DNA of 64,000 nt from CAYSUS01 sp964434165 (GTDB taxonomy: Bacteria > Planctomycetota > Planctomycetia > Pirellulales > Thermoguttaceae): assembly GCA_964434165.1 (NCBI GenBank), contig CAYSUS010000013.1, positions 29,592 to 93,591 on the forward strand. The letters are read 5' to 3'. Within the stretch, counting starts at the first letter, position 1. Each line of letters starts with the position of its first letter. The notes under the pieces were generated by a model. It worked only from the letters and a program-made list of their open reading frames with translations, was not told the origin of the DNA and did not search any database. The position numbers were made by a program, and so were the translations under genes. Below are positions 1-6,709 of this stretch, in pieces.

Positions 1-186
1 GCGGCCCTCGACCGGCAACGGGAGCTCGTCCACGACGCGCTGGGGCAGGACAAGACGCGCCGCTCCGCTATCCACCACGCCGGAGACGGTCGAGTGCTTC
101 ACGCGGTCCAATACGGGCTCATCCACGGCCAGGACCACGACATCGCGGTTGTTGGCCAGAATCACGTCAACCGAAAACCGCCCCAT
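1..186 (-). CDS. Retropepsin-like aspartic protease family protein (partial, C-terminus beyond window)
   Basis: The first 62 codons of a minus-strand gene are present; the rest lies outside the window. The start ATG (184-186) is preceded by a GGAAAGAG ribosome-binding site. Around residues 36-48 the protein reads GVVDSGAARLVLP, which fits the active-site strand of clan AA (retroviral-type) aspartic proteases, where the Asp of the D-S-G triad is catalytic. The N-terminal stretch MGRFSVDV followed by a short variable section and then this motif is the layout seen in small bacterial putative aspartyl proteases of roughly 100-130 residues. Substrates of this bacterial family are unknown. It is divergently arranged with the next gene (327). 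The assignment rests on one motif and could be tested only with the missing C-terminal half. Confidence 0.6.
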   Translation of the reverse strand, partial: MGRFSVDVILANNRDVVVLAVDEPVLDRVKHSTVSGVVDSGAARLVLPQRVVDELPLPVEGR

Positions 187-326
187 GGATGTCTCTTTCC
201 CCATCGCGCCGGTCCCCCCTGGCGTGCAGCGCCGTGTGAATTCTGGACGATCTTCACCAATCGGGGAACCGGCCGGCCACACGGGACGGCCGCAGGCCTC
301 GTACTCCTCCCGGATGGAACGCCCCC

Positions 327-839
327 ATGCCCGACGATCGCCGCACGATCCTGCTCCGCCGCATCCGCGCGATCCTGGTGTTCTTCATGGCCGCGCTGGT
401 GGCCAGCGGGCTGACGGCGATCCCGTTGCGGTGGGAGCTGGACGTGCTCGCCCGGCTGGTGGGCCTGCCCGAGGACGCCTCGCCGGCCGACTACGAGGGC
501 CTCCAGCACTGGATCGCGCTGGTGGGTGAGGGCCTGGACGAGTCGTACGGCAAGTACCCGTTCCTGGCCTACGGCACGGACTGGCTGGCGTTCGCCCACG
601 TGATCATCGCCGTGGCGTTCATCGGCGCGCTCCGCAACCCCGTGCGGAACAAGTGGGTGATCGACTTCGGGCTGATCGCCTGCGTGGCCGTGGTTCCCAA
701 CGCGCTCACGTTCGGGTCACTGCGGGGCATTCCCTTCTATTGGCAGTTGATCGACTGCAGCTTCGGCGTGTTCGGCTTCATCCCGCTATGGATCGCGCGG
801 CGGTGGACGGCGGAGCTGGAGCGGATGGGGCGATCATAG
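327..839 (+). CDS. Small polytopic membrane protein, unknown function
   Basis: A 170-residue protein with about four hydrophobic segments: residues about 11-33 (ILVFFMAALVASGLTAI), about 87-102 (WLAFAHVIIAVAFIGA), about 110-128 (VIDFGLIACVAVVPNAL) and about 134-155 (IPFYWQLIDCSFGVFGFIPLW). Arg-rich termini suggest cytoplasmic ends. I recognise no catalytic or transport motif. The ribosome-binding site before ATG 327 is weak. It stands alone, divergent from the aspartic protease gene and convergent with a small minus-strand gene at 939. Codon usage matches the neighbours, so it looks like a real gene of unknown role. Confidence 0.65.
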   Translation: MPDDRRTILLRRIRAILVFFMAALVASGLTAIPLRWELDVLARLVGLPEDASPADYEGLQHWIALVGEGLDESYGKYPFLAYGTDWLAFAHVIIAVAFIGALRNPVRNKWVIDFGLIACVAVVPNALTFGSLRGIPFYWQLIDCSFGVFGFIPLWIARRWTAELERMGRS

Positions 840-938
840 GGTCGCCGCGGAATCGAAGCCCGAATCCTGAGCGAGGGAAGCCGCAGCCGCCCGGCACACG
901 AAGAGCATCTCGCCTCAAGTTGGAACCGGCCTGACGAG

Positions 939-1157
939 TCACTTGGGGGCGAACGATTCAAGCTGACCAACGAGTTCTTGGGTTGTGAGGCGCGGGGCGT
1001 CCGGGGCGCGACGCTCCTTGGCGAGTCGGATATCTTCCTCCAAGCATCCGTGCCCTGCCATTCCCAGGTGCTTTCCGGCCGCGTCGCGAATCTCGACCGG
1101 GCCGTCGCACTGGCGGATGAGTCGTGCCTGGTCCTCGTCGATGGGGATGAATGCCAT
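939..1157 (-). CDS. Small hypothetical protein (72 aa)
   Basis: Starts at ATG 1157 with a GAGG ribosome-binding site about 6 bases upstream. The core reads PVEIRDAAGKHLGMAG and is followed by an acidic/basic helix rich in E, R and K and a C-terminal segment beginning TTQELVGQLE. This layout (a short beta-type segment V-E-V/I-R-D-x-x-G-x-x-L-G, then a charged helix) resembles small planctomycete proteins I have seen annotated as hypothetical, some near toxin-antitoxin-like pairs. No partner toxin is visible next to it. The reading frame is coherent, but the protein is too short for a firm family call. Confidence 0.5.
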   Translation of the reverse strand: MAFIPIDEDQARLIRQCDGPVEIRDAAGKHLGMAGHGCLEEDIRLAKERRAPDAPRLTTQELVGQLESFAPK

Positions 1158-1265
1158 CGGACCCTCGTTTCTGCGCGGTCCCGGACCACTGCTGCAACCT
1201 ATCCTGCTGCGTCATGCTCGCCAACGCCTGGGACACCAGTCTCCTGGCTTCGAGCGCAGAGCAAA

Positions 1266-1301
1266 GCCCGCGCGTGCCGGGAAGGGCCGGCCCGCGCGGG
1301 C
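1266..1301 (-). terminator. Rho-independent terminator of the M56 gene
   Basis: Two 15-base arms (1266-1280 and 1287-1301) pair at 14 of 15 positions around a 6-base loop. On the minus strand the hairpin is followed by TTTGCTCTGC. It lies about 40 bases past the stop of the M56 gene ending at 1343. Confidence 0.6.
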
Positions 1302-1342
1302 CCGTTAGATCGCCAGCGAGTCGGGGACCGTCGCGCCGATCG

Positions 1343-3547
1343 CTAGTCTTCGTCGTCCTTGTCCTTTTCGCGGCGTTCGAGGAGGTCGCCTAGCACCTCC
1401 CGGAGCTCGCGAATCTGATGCCGCAGCTCCTCGACCTCGTCGCGCAGCCGCTCGATCTCGCCGCCCGGCGGGAAGGGCCGATCGGGCTTCGGGCGCCGCC
1501 CAGCCTCAGGATGTGGCGGACGCCCCTCGCGCATCCGGTGCATCATCTGCTCGGCCTCGCGCATCAGTCGCTCGGCGTGCTCGTGGAGTCCCGCGGCGTG
1601 GAGGTTCTCGGCCGCCTCGCGGACATGACGCATCCGCCGCTCCATGTCCTCAGGATGATGCGGACGGTGGGGCGGGCCGTGCTCGAGCATCCGCTCCAGC
1701 TCGTGGATTTCGCGCTCCAGTCGGTTGGCCTCTTCCTCGCGGCCGGCTTCGGCCGCGCGGTGCATGGCTCCGCGAAGCTTGTCCAGTCGCTGCTCGATCC
1801 GCTCGCGCGGCGGGAAGTCGCGAGGAGGACCCTCGCGCTCGGGCCGCTCCCGATCCGCGTTACGAGGGCGGTCGCCCTCGCGCTCGCCGCGCTCACGCTC
1901 CGGCCTCTCCCGGTCCCCCTCGCGCTCGCCGCGCTCGCGGTCCGGTCGATCGCGATCGCCCTCACGCGGGCGGTCACCCTCGTCACGGTCGCGTTCCCCC
2001 TCGCGCCGCGGCCGATCGCGGTCGCCGCGGTCGCGCGGGCCTTCGCGCTCCCCTTCCTCGTCGCCGGCCCAGGCGAGCTGCAGCTCCACGGCCGCCACTC
2101 GCGGCGGATCGGCCGTGGCCGAATCGCCCGAAAGCGGCACCAGCAAGGTCGCCACCGCGGCCGCGGCGAGCGACTTGCGCCACGATCTCTCGATCACGCT
2201 CATACTCTGCTCTCCTTCGTCAAAGAGGTCCGCCCGGGCGTGCGCCCAGGCCGTACACAGAACCGCTGCCACAAGAAGCACGGCACCGCCCGCCGACGGG
2301 GCGAGTGCGAAAAAGCCTGTCTTCCTTCGCCAGGGGCGGCCGCGAAGCCGCAACAGCCGCTCGACGCGCCGTCCCAGCCCGGAACGGAAGCCGAGGCCCT
2401 CGATCGAGAGTCCCGCCGCCATCCCGGGTGCGGCCAGGCGCCGGCCCAGCGTCACCAGGCAGGCGGCCAGCACGTCCGGGCCGTCGTGGACCAGCAGGCT
2501 CGCCTCGTCGGCCGCGGCCTCGCACGCGGCTTCCAGGCGCCGCCTGGCTAGCCACGCGCCTGGGTGCCACCAAAGGACCGCGATGAGGAAGTCGGAGAAG
2601 GTCTTCCAGGCCGGGTCGCCCCCGGCCAGATGTCCCAGCTCGTGGGCCAGAATCGCCTCCTGCTCGGCCGGGGTGAACTGCTCTTCGAAGTCGGTCGGCA
2701 CGACCACCGTGGGCCGCAACGTGCCGTAAACCATCGGGGCGCGAAGCGCCGGGGCCCGCCGCACGCAGACCCGCCGCCGCAGGCCGAGGGCCACGATCAA
2801 GCGCGCGACCCGCCGGTGAAGGCCGCGACCTGCCTCCTCCGTGCGCTGAGCGTGGACCGCGCGAACGACCCGTGCGCCGAGAAGACGCAGGAACACCACA
2901 CCCGCGCCGACGCCCCAGGCCACGGCAGGCCACCAGGGCGCGGCGGTCGGCCCGGCACGCAATGAAGCCGAGCGCGGCTCCGGCGGCAAGGTGTGGGCGG
3001 TCTGCCCCTCGACGGGCTCGGCTGGGGCGGCCAGCCTGCGGGACGAAAGCTCTGTGCGGGCCGGCCTCGCGAGCTCCCGGACCGACTCCTCGTCGGACAG
3101 CTCGGTCCATGGCTCTGCCACGGCGGGCCAATCCGCCTCGAGGTTCGGCCGCAGTCCCGGGCGAATCGACGGCTCGGGCTCAGACGGCTGCGGCTCGGCC
3201 CGATCGGCAAGGGACTGGAACGTCAGCGGCCGCGCCGGCCCGCTGCTCGGACCCGACGAGGTCCCGGCGTCGCGCGACGGGGGCCCTCTCCACGCCTCGT
3301 CCAACTCCGGCGCAGCCGCATGTGGCCACCAGGAGACCACCAGTGCCCGGCTCGCGCCGGTCAGCTCGGCCAGGCCCAGACCGAGCATGGCCACCACGGC
3401 CGCCTGCCAGACGGCCCGCTGCCATGCGGCCTGCGCGATCCGCCGAGCGGCGATCTCCGCGGCGGCCGCGATCAGGGCCGTTCCGAGGAGGATCGCGACG
3501 AGAGCCGCGGCCCAGGCGGCATGAGGCGGAGCCAAGAGGTCGAGCAT
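1343..3547 (-). CDS. M56/BlaR1-type membrane metalloprotease sensor fused to a charged, His/Met-rich C-terminal region
   Basis: A 734-residue protein. N-terminal hydrophobic segments (about 10-30 and 45-65) are followed by a Pro/Ser-rich linker, another membrane segment near 205-225, the zinc-protease motif HELGH at residues 302-306, and a last membrane segment near 425-440. This is the M56 (BlaR1/MecR1) plan: on sensing a signal, such proteases inactivate the cognate BlaI repressor. The blaI-like gene lies directly upstream in the same orientation (83-base gap), so the two should form one operon. The C-terminal 290 residues are unusual: a second signal-peptide-like stretch (about 449-480), an Arg/Glu/Asp-rich repetitive tract (about 500-570), then helical segments rich in His and Met. 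No penicillin-binding sensor domain is visible, so beta-lactam sensing is not supported. See the internal start at 2203. Confidence 0.8.
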   Translation of the reverse strand: MLDLLAPPHAAWAAALVAILLGTALIAAAAEIAARRIAQAAWQRAVWQAAVVAMLGLGLAELTGASRALVVSWWPHAAAPELDEAWRGPPSRDAGTSSGPSSGPARPLTFQSLADRAEPQPSEPEPSIRPGLRPNLEADWPAVAEPWTELSDEESVRELARPARTELSSRRLAAPAEPVEGQTAHTLPPEPRSASLRAGPTAAPWWPAVAWGVGAGVVFLRLLGARVVRAVHAQRTEEAGRGLHRRVARLIVALGLRRRVCVRRAPALRAPMVYGTLRPTVVVPTDFEEQFTPAEQEAILAHELGHLAGGDPAWKTFSDFLIAVLWWHPGAWLARRRLEAACEAAADEASLLVHDGPDVLAACLVTLGRRLAAPGMAAGLSIEGLGFRSGLGRRVERLLRLRGRPWRRKTGFFALAPSAGGAVLLVAAVLCTAWAHARADLFDEGEQSMSVIERSWRKSLAAAAVATLLVPLSGDSATADPPRVAAVELQLAWAGDEEGEREGPRDRGDRDRPRREGERDRDEGDRPREGDRDRPDRERGEREGDRERPERERGEREGDRPRNADRERPEREGPPRDFPPRERIEQRLDKLRGAMHRAAEAGREEEANRLEREIHELERMLEHGPPHRPHHPEDMERRMRHVREAAENLHAAGLHEHAERLMREAEQMMHRMREGRPPHPEAGRRPKPDRPFPPGGEIERLRDEVEELRHQIRELREVLGDLLERREKDKDDED
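2203..2217 (-). promoter_or_regulatory. Strong internal ribosome-binding site and ATG inside the M56 gene
   Basis: On the minus strand AAGGAGA (2211-2217) is followed after 7 bases by an in-frame ATG (2201-2203, residue 449 of the M56 protein). The peptide that would start there, MSVIERSWRKSLAAAAV..., looks like a Sec signal peptide: basic n-region, hydrophobic core, and an A-T-A-type cleavage region near residue 31. Translation from here would make a separate secreted protein of about 286 residues ending at 1343. The longer frame is also open, so fusion, dual expression or loss of an old stop codon are all possible. Confidence 0.5.
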
Positions 3548-3630
3548 AAGTCACCTTGGGCGATTGTCACGTTGCAGATCGGCGTTCGCGTTGAAACAAG
3601 GGACAGGCCCCGGTGCCGATCGCCTTCTCG

Positions 3631-4014
3631 TCACTTGGACTTCTTCCGCTCGCGGATCACCCGCTCCAGACGATCCAGCTCTTCGAGGCTGACCTCGCGG
3701 GTCGAAAGCAGGTGGCTGACTGTGTCGGCCAGGCTTCCTTCGAACAGGCGATCGACCAGATGGTCGGCGACGCTCCGCGAGACCTCGTCCGCGGAGACGG
3801 CCGCCTGATAGATGAACTTGCGCCCCTCCGCCCGATGCTCGACCAGCCGGCGGTCCTCCATCTTGCGCAGCATGGTGGCCACGGTGGTATAGGCGTGGTG
3901 CTCGGGGCCGAGGGCCTGGTGGACCTCGGCCACGCTTGCCTCCCCCAGATGCCAGAGGGCCTGGAGGATCTGGAGCTGGAGCTCGCCCAGGCGGTGGTTC
4001 TTCGGCTTGCTCAT
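3631..4014 (-). CDS. blaI: BlaI/MecI/CopY-family transcriptional repressor
   Basis: A 127-residue winged-helix protein beginning MSKPKNHRLGELQLQILQ, which matches the family N-terminus. It has the recognition-helix region YTTVATMLRKMEDRRL (about residues 42-57) and the dimerisation helices at the C-terminus (VSHLLSTREVSLEELDRL). Family members bind TACTACA-like dyads as dimers and are cleaved or released through a partner M56 protease, which here is encoded immediately downstream. An upstream in-frame ATG at 4047 was rejected because it falls inside the promoter -10/operator region; the start at 4014 fits the conserved length. Autoregulation is strongly suggested by two operators over its own promoter. 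Confidence 0.9.
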   Translation of the reverse strand: MSKPKNHRLGELQLQILQALWHLGEASVAEVHQALGPEHHAYTTVATMLRKMEDRRLVEHRAEGRKFIYQAAVSADEVSRSVADHLVDRLFEGSLADTVSHLLSTREVSLEELDRLERVIRERKKSK

Positions 4015-4039
4015 GGCGGATTCCGGGCAGCGGCGTGCG

Positions 4040-4079
4040 ACTACCACGGTAATACTACCAGGGTAGTTCTTAATGTCAA
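4040..4079 (-). promoter_or_regulatory. blaI-M56 promoter with two tandem BlaI-type operators
   Basis: On the minus strand a TTGACA -35 (4074-4079), a 16-base spacer and a TAGTAT -10 (4052-4057) form a near-consensus sigma-70 promoter. Two abutting dyads cover it: 4054-4067 is a perfect palindrome (ACTACC, AG, GGTAGT), and 4040-4053 is the same dyad with one changed base (ACTACC, AC, GGTAAT). These match the TACTAC-type operators of BlaI/MecI repressors. The first overlaps the -10 and spacer, the second the start region, so binding should block transcription of blaI and the M56 gene. Confidence 0.8.
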
Positions 4080-4160
4080 CCCCGACGCTTGAGGGGGTTT
4101 CTGGGGATGTGGCGATGCAACGCCGCTTGCGCCGGACGGGGTGAGTGTAAGCCGCCTCTC

Positions 4161-4188
4161 AACACAGAAAGCGGCGATGAATTGCCGC
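4161..4188 (-). terminator. Probable terminator after nifS
   Basis: On the minus strand a short GCGGC/GCCGC stem (4171-4175 with 4184-4188) and an 8-base loop are followed by TTTCTGTGTT. It lies 23 bases past the nifS stop. The stem is only 5 bp, so this is a moderate call. Confidence 0.4.
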
Positions 4189-4210
4189 ACTGCAAAGCCC
4201 CGCGGGATCC

Positions 4211-5440
4211 TTACTCCCCCGCCGCGCCGACGATCATCCGCGCGGCGTCGGGCCGGGGCTGGTTCCGCTCGTTGTCCCAGTAGGGCGAGAGCCGCCTGAG
4301 GTTGGCCACCACGCGCGGGAAGACCTCGATGATGCGGTCCACGTCGGCCTCGGTGCTGTAGCGGCTGAAGCTGAAGCGGATCGATCCGTGCGCCGCCGTG
4401 AAGGGGACCTTCAGCGCCGACAGCACGTGGGAGGGCTCGAGCGACCCGGACGTACAGGCCGATCCGCTGGAGGCGCAGATTCCCTCGGCGCTGAGCTGGT
4501 AGAGCATGCCCTCGCCCTCCACGTAGTGGCACGAGACGTTGCTCGTGTTGGGAAGCCGCGGCGCGCCGGCCCCGTTGATCTGCACGGCAGGCACTTGCTC
4601 GAGCACGGCCGCCTCGAGCCGGTCGCGCAGGGCGGCGATCCGGGCCTCGTCGTCTTCGCGAGTCTGCATCACCAGGTCCAGGGCCCTGGCCATGCCGACG
4701 ATGTACGGCACGTTCTCGGTGCCGGCCCGGCGCCCACCCTCCTGGTGCCCGCCGATCATGAAAGGCCGGCAGGGCGTGCCGCGACGCACGTAAAGCGCGC
4801 CGATGCCCTTGGGCGCGTGGAGCTTGTGTCCGGAAAGGGAGAGCAGGTCCACGTGCTGAAGCTCGCGGCGCAGATCGACGGGCAGCTTGCCCACGGTCTG
4901 CGTGGCGTCGGTGTGGACCACGATGCCCGGGTCGGTCTCCTTGGCGATCCGCGCGAGCTGCGCGATGGGGAAGACCACGCCCGTCTCGTTGTTGGCGTGC
5001 ATGATCGTCACCAGCAGCGTGTCGGTGCGCAGGGCGCGGATGAACTCGGCCAGGTCGAGGTTGCCGTCGGTATCGACGGGCAGGAAGGTAACGTCCCAGC
5101 CCGCCCGGTCGAGATCGCGGCAGACTTCGAGCACGGCCGGGTGCTCCACGGAGGACGTGATCACGTGGCGGCGGCTGGGATTGGCCTGCGCTGCGCCGCG
5201 GATGGCCGTGTTGATGCTCTCGGTGGCGCACGATGTGAAGAGGATCTCCCGGGGGTCGGCGGCCCCCAGGTGCCGGGCGATCGTGCGCCGCGCGTCGGTC
5301 ACCGCGGCCGCCACCTCCTGGGCCGGCTCGTACATCGAGCTGGGATTGAAGTAGCTCCCCGTGAGGAACGGGGTCATCGCCTCGAGCACTTCCGGGGCGA
5401 CCCGCGTGGTGGCGTTGTTGTCGGCGTAGACGATGTTCAT
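4211..5440 (-). CDS. nifS: Cysteine desulfurase, NifS/IscS family
   Basis: A 409-residue PLP enzyme that removes sulfur from cysteine and passes it to a scaffold for Fe-S cluster assembly. The N-terminus MNIVYADNNATTRVAPEV is the classic NifS opening and fixes the start at 5440; longer in-frame extension upstream runs through an intergenic palindrome and is rejected. Visible motifs: the cofactor His-Lys in LSGHKLHAPKG (Lys206) and the catalytic Cys in SSGSACTSGSLEP (Cys329). The long loop around that Cys and the A-C-T-S-G form are typical of group I (NifS/IscS) enzymes. It lies 131 bases downstream of nifU on the same strand, so the two act as a desulfurase-scaffold pair. No nitrogenase gene is present in the window, so a housekeeping Fe-S role is most likely. 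Confidence 0.93.
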   Translation of the reverse strand: MNIVYADNNATTRVAPEVLEAMTPFLTGSYFNPSSMYEPAQEVAAAVTDARRTIARHLGAADPREILFTSCATESINTAIRGAAQANPSRRHVITSSVEHPAVLEVCRDLDRAGWDVTFLPVDTDGNLDLAEFIRALRTDTLLVTIMHANNETGVVFPIAQLARIAKETDPGIVVHTDATQTVGKLPVDLRRELQHVDLLSLSGHKLHAPKGIGALYVRRGTPCRPFMIGGHQEGGRRAGTENVPYIVGMARALDLVMQTREDDEARIAALRDRLEAAVLEQVPAVQINGAGAPRLPNTSNVSCHYVEGEGMLYQLSAEGICASSGSACTSGSLEPSHVLSALKVPFTAAHGSIRFSFSRYSTEADVDRIIEVFPRVVANLRRLSPYWDNERNQPRPDAARMIVGAAGE

Positions 5441-5538
5441 GCGTAGGGGGTCTTGGTATGCGCCGCGGCCGGGTGAGGGTGGTTCGGTGCGACGTGCGTT
5501 CGTGTCGCGATAGAGCGTCCCGCCGCCCTCACCCCCGG

Positions 5539-5564
5539 CCCCTCTCCCGCGAGCGGGAGAGGGG
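5539..5564. repeat. Palindromic repeat between nifU and nifS
   Basis: A perfect inverted repeat: an 11-bp stem (5539-5549 with 5554-5564), rich in CCCCTCTCCC, closed by a CGAG loop. Together with the preceding CCCTCACCCCCGGC it resembles a palindrome that recurs in intergenic regions of many GC-rich genomes (often read as PSPARGRG in translation). There is no T-tract, so it is more likely a REP-like repeat or an mRNA-stabilising hairpin between the two cistrons than a terminator. Confidence 0.5.
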
Positions 5565-5571
5565 AGGGTTG

Positions 5572-6540
5572 CTACACCTGGATCACGCGGATTCGCTCGT
5601 CGACCATGTCCTTGAGCTTCTGCTCGACCATCATCTTCAGCGTCACGCCGGCGTTGCAGCAGCCCACGCAGGTGCCCAGCAGCCGGCAATAGACCATCGT
5701 CTCCTTGATGTCGATGATCTCCACGTCGCCGCCGTCCTTGCGGAGCATGGGGCGCACGTATTCCTCCATCGCCCCCTCGACCTTCTTGGCGAACTGGTAG
5801 GGCGAAAGGTTCGGCTTGCCGTCGGGCTTGGACGGGGCGGCCTCGCGCGGCTGGGGCAGGTTCGGCACGATCGGCAGGCTCTTCAGGTCCGTTCCCCAGA
5901 TGTCATTGAGCAGGTCCTGCAAGCCGCCCGGCGTGTGGTGGCACGACATGCAGGCCCCGCCGGCCTTCAGGGCGTGGGTGATCTCGGGGATCGTCTTCAG
6001 GCCCAGCTCCTGGATCTTGCGGCGGAGGTAGGGCTCGCTCATCGAGAAGCACTTGCAGACGATGCGGCCCTCCTCCTGCTCGTCGCCGTGCATGTCGATG
6101 CCGAGCTTGTCCAGGTCCACGCCCCGCCGCTGGGCCCAGTTGAACACGGCCGCTTCGAGGGCCTCGGCCCCCATCACCGAACAGTGGATCTTCTGCTCCG
6201 GCAGCCCGCCTACGTACTCGACGATGTCCTCGTTGGTGATGCTCAGGGCCTGGATCGGCGTGTAGCGGCCCTGCTCGATGATCGCGCACAGGGCCTCGGA
6301 GGCCGCAATCGCCGAGGTGCAGCCGAAGGTGAGGTAGCGGGCCTCGACGATCACGTCTCGCGTGGGGTCCACAGGGTCGCGCTGGCAGCGGAAGGCGAAC
6401 CGCATGGCGTCGCCGCAGGCGATCGAGCCGTGCTCGCCGACGCCGTCCGGGTCCTCGACCTCGCCCAGATGCGTGCCCGGCTTGCCGTGGACCGCGTCCA
6501 TGAAGAGCTGCTTGGTCTTCTCGCTGTACTCCCAGGCCAT
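5572..6540 (-). CDS. nifU: NifU-type Fe-S cluster scaffold protein
   Basis: A 322-residue three-domain scaffold. Residues about 1-125 form an IscU-like domain starting MAWEYSEKTK, with cluster-ligand cysteines in IACGDAM (Cys42), FGCTSAIAAS and HCSVMG. A central BFD-type [2Fe-2S] domain follows, with VCKCFSMSE and ACMSCHHTPGG. The C-terminal Nfu domain carries GTCVGCCNAG, the CxxC that holds a transient [4Fe-4S] cluster. The protein builds clusters from sulfur supplied by NifS, encoded next, and hands them to apo-proteins. The start at 6540 has a strong GGAGGAG ribosome-binding site. The full NifU architecture, rather than a stand-alone IscU or SufU, is used as a general assembly system in several non-diazotrophic lineages. 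Confidence 0.93.
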   Translation of the reverse strand: MAWEYSEKTKQLFMDAVHGKPGTHLGEVEDPDGVGEHGSIACGDAMRFAFRCQRDPVDPTRDVIVEARYLTFGCTSAIAASEALCAIIEQGRYTPIQALSITNEDIVEYVGGLPEQKIHCSVMGAEALEAAVFNWAQRRGVDLDKLGIDMHGDEQEEGRIVCKCFSMSEPYLRRKIQELGLKTIPEITHALKAGGACMSCHHTPGGLQDLLNDIWGTDLKSLPIVPNLPQPREAAPSKPDGKPNLSPYQFAKKVEGAMEEYVRPMLRKDGGDVEIIDIKETMVYCRLLGTCVGCCNAGVTLKMMVEQKLKDMVDERIRVIQV

Positions 6541-6709
6541 CCGACTCCTCCGAGTTCTCGAGGCTCTCACGCCGCCCACTGCTTCATTGTATCTCCACGG
6601 GAAAGGGCGCTCCCCGAGCCAGGTGCCATGGGCTGCTTTGGCCGGGTGCCGCGGGCAGCTTGTCTGCCCGTGCCCGCGGCGACCTGGCAAGCACCCCGTC
6701 CCCGTCGAC

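Noticed and set aside
1343..3547. Beta-lactam resistance sensor (BlaR1)
   Set aside because: The M56 protease and BlaI partner are present, but there is no penicillin-binding sensor domain and no beta-lactamase of class A/D nearby.
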